A DNA stretch of 64,000 nucleotides, taken from assembly GCF_039527675.1 (NCBI RefSeq), contig NZ_BAAAKI010000014.1, positions 78,643-142,642 on the forward strand, read 5' to 3'. Positions within the stretch are counted from its first letter, which is position 1. Each line of letters opens with the position of its first letter. The notes below the pieces were generated by a model. It worked only from the letters and a program-made list of their open reading frames with translations. It did no database searches and was not told the DNA's origin. The DNA is from Luteococcus sanguinis (GTDB taxonomy: Bacteria > Actinomycetota > Actinomycetes > Propionibacteriales > Propionibacteriaceae). The position numbers and the translations under genes were made by a program. This document shows, one piece after another, positions 63,212 through 64,000 of the stretch.

Positions 63212-63938
63212 CGACCACGCCGCCCGCGGGCCCTATGTCACCGTCGCGAGGGTGCGCAGCGACTTCCCGTCCAAGTTCGGCGTCCCGCGACAGGCCGGTA
63301 TGGTGCCCGCGCTCGAGTCGCGCGTGGTCTTCGAACACGAGTTCCGCAGCCCGGACGCGGTGCGCGGGCTGGAGGGCTTCAGCCACCTGTGGTTGGTGTG
63401 GGAGTTCAGCCTCTCGAAACGCCGGACGTGGTCGCCAACCGTCCGCCCGCCACGGCTACGGGGACGACGACTCGGGGTCTTCGCGACCCGCTCCCCCTTC
63501 CGCCCCAACCCGATCGGGCTCAGCTCGGTGGAGTTGGTGCGCGTCGAACTGGACGGACCCGAGGCGCCGGTTCTGGTCGTCCGTGGCGCCGACCTGGTCG
63601 ACGGGACCCCGGTGCTGGACATCAAGCCCTACATCCCGCTGGACGCGCACGCGGATGCGACCAGCGGGTTCATCGGGGACTTCCCCGAGCCAGAGGTCAC
63701 CGTGGTGGTGACGGATGAGTTGATGGACCGGGTGCCGGACGAGCTGCGCGAGGCCCTGCTCGGAGTGCTGGCCCACGACCCTCGTCCGGTGCACCTGGAC
63801 GACCCGGATCGGGTCTTCGGCCTTCCCTTCGCGGGGCTGGACGTCAGGTTCCGTTTCGACGGATGCCTGCTGGTGGTCGTCGACGTGCAGCCGCTGACGA
63901 GCGACCCGGCAGCCGAGTGGCCCGGCTATCGGGTCTAG
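63204..63938 (+). CDS. trmO: tRNA (t6A37) N6-methyltransferase TrmO (TsaA/YaeB family)
   Basis: A 244-residue protein. The single-sheeted beta-barrel SAM-binding domain is recognisable: VTVARVRSDFPSKFGVPRQA, VRGLEGFSHLWLVWEFSLS, TVRPPRLRGRRLGVFATRSP, FRPNPIGLSSVELVRVELDG, and DLVDGTPVLDIKPYIPL. It methylates threonylcarbamoyl-adenosine 37 in ANN-decoding tRNA-Thr. ATG 63204 overlaps the response-regulator stop by 8 bases, so the two are translationally coupled. Two Arg-rich stretches may bind tRNA. Complete at its 3' end (TAG 63936-63938). Confidence 0.93.
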   Translation: MSDDHAARGPYVTVARVRSDFPSKFGVPRQAGMVPALESRVVFEHEFRSPDAVRGLEGFSHLWLVWEFSLSKRRTWSPTVRPPRLRGRRLGVFATRSPFRPNPIGLSSVELVRVELDGPEAPVLVVRGADLVDGTPVLDIKPYIPLDAHADATSGFIGDFPEPEVTVVVTDELMDRVPDELREALLGVLAHDPRPVHLDDPDRVFGLPFAGLDVRFRFDGCLLVVVDVQPLTSDPAAEWPGYRV

Positions 63939-64000
63939 GTGTTGGTGGCAGGGACGTTCATGACAGTTTGCGGGTTGACGTGAAGGGAGGACCCCCGTTG
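63939..64000. other. Window end, probable leader of the next gene
   Basis: GAAGGGAGG near 63981-63989 looks like a strong ribosome site on the + strand. The window stops too soon after it to show a gene. Confidence 0.3.

Overview
This 64 kb window comes from a high-GC actinobacterium, most likely a member of the Propionibacteriaceae. The strongest marker is a complete Wood-Werkman transcarboxylase operon at 43837-47566: the 5S, 12S and 1.3S subunits plus a small accessory subunit. Other actinobacterial markers are DUF3263, CarD beside ispD/ispF, SenX3/RegX3, DUF4032, two CIRCE sites on groEL and a HAIR site on clpB. Two runs of N (33217-33250 and 42142-42145) show that this is draft sequence. 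I see no prophage, insertion sequence, CRISPR array, rRNA or replication origin. It reads as ordinary chromosome with a few locally odd loci.

Layout. 1-10.7 kb: an XPB helicase with its usual partner protein and a secreted FN3 protein between them, aquaporin Z, a Nudix hydrolase, a HelD-type RNA-polymerase-recycling ATPase, a secreted beta-lactamase-fold/FG-GAP protein and CutC. 10.8-18.4 kb: groEL under two CIRCE operators, csbD, DUF3263, a Gfo/Idh oxidoreductase, manA, tRNA-Thr(TGT), a methyltransferase, a macro-domain protein, a DedA-type membrane protein and a possible broken M50-like protease. 18.5-28.4 kb: amino-acid catabolism (tdh-kbl, sdaA), an LsrG-like monooxygenase, an MsmK/UgpC-type sugar ABC ATPase, an M15-like wall hydrolase with a tandem repeat, metB, DUF4032 and an Lrp/AsnC regulator.

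28.4-39.2 kb: cysS-rlmB, a broken methyltransferase, a long-form glyA, a DUF2207 membrane protein, a zinc metallopeptidase, then ispF-ispD-carD-lpqE. As I recall the M. tuberculosis map, cysS, a SpoU methyltransferase, ispF, ispD, carD and lpqE lie together there (Rv3579c-Rv3584), so the genes between appear inserted here. 39.2-43.7 kb: regX3-senX3 with a 20 bp tandem repeat at their junction, divergent phoU with a PHO-box-like site, gpmA and an SDR. 43.8-47.6 kb: the transcarboxylase operon. 47.6-49.2 kb: a zinc-ribbon protein and an AbiEi/DUF559-like gene bracketed by two matching 50 bp dyads. 49.2-56.2 kb: fba, a membrane protein, a GntR/UTRA regulator, a TrmH/DedA pair sharing what looks like one overlapping promoter, lemA, pyrE, a sortase lacking both catalytic residues, and a spermidine-synthase-like protein. 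56.3-64 kb: clpB with a HAIR operator, a glutathione-independent formaldehyde dehydrogenase, a divergent two-component system with a small secreted peptide coupled to the kinase, and TrmO.

Together the genes point to propionic fermentation (transcarboxylase, Fba, GpmA), threonine/serine/glycine/one-carbon metabolism (tdh-kbl, sdaA, glyA, FDH), MEP isoprenoid synthesis and classical actinobacterial heat-shock control (HrcA/CIRCE and HspR/HAIR). All names and motif calls come from reading the translated sequence; no database search was run.
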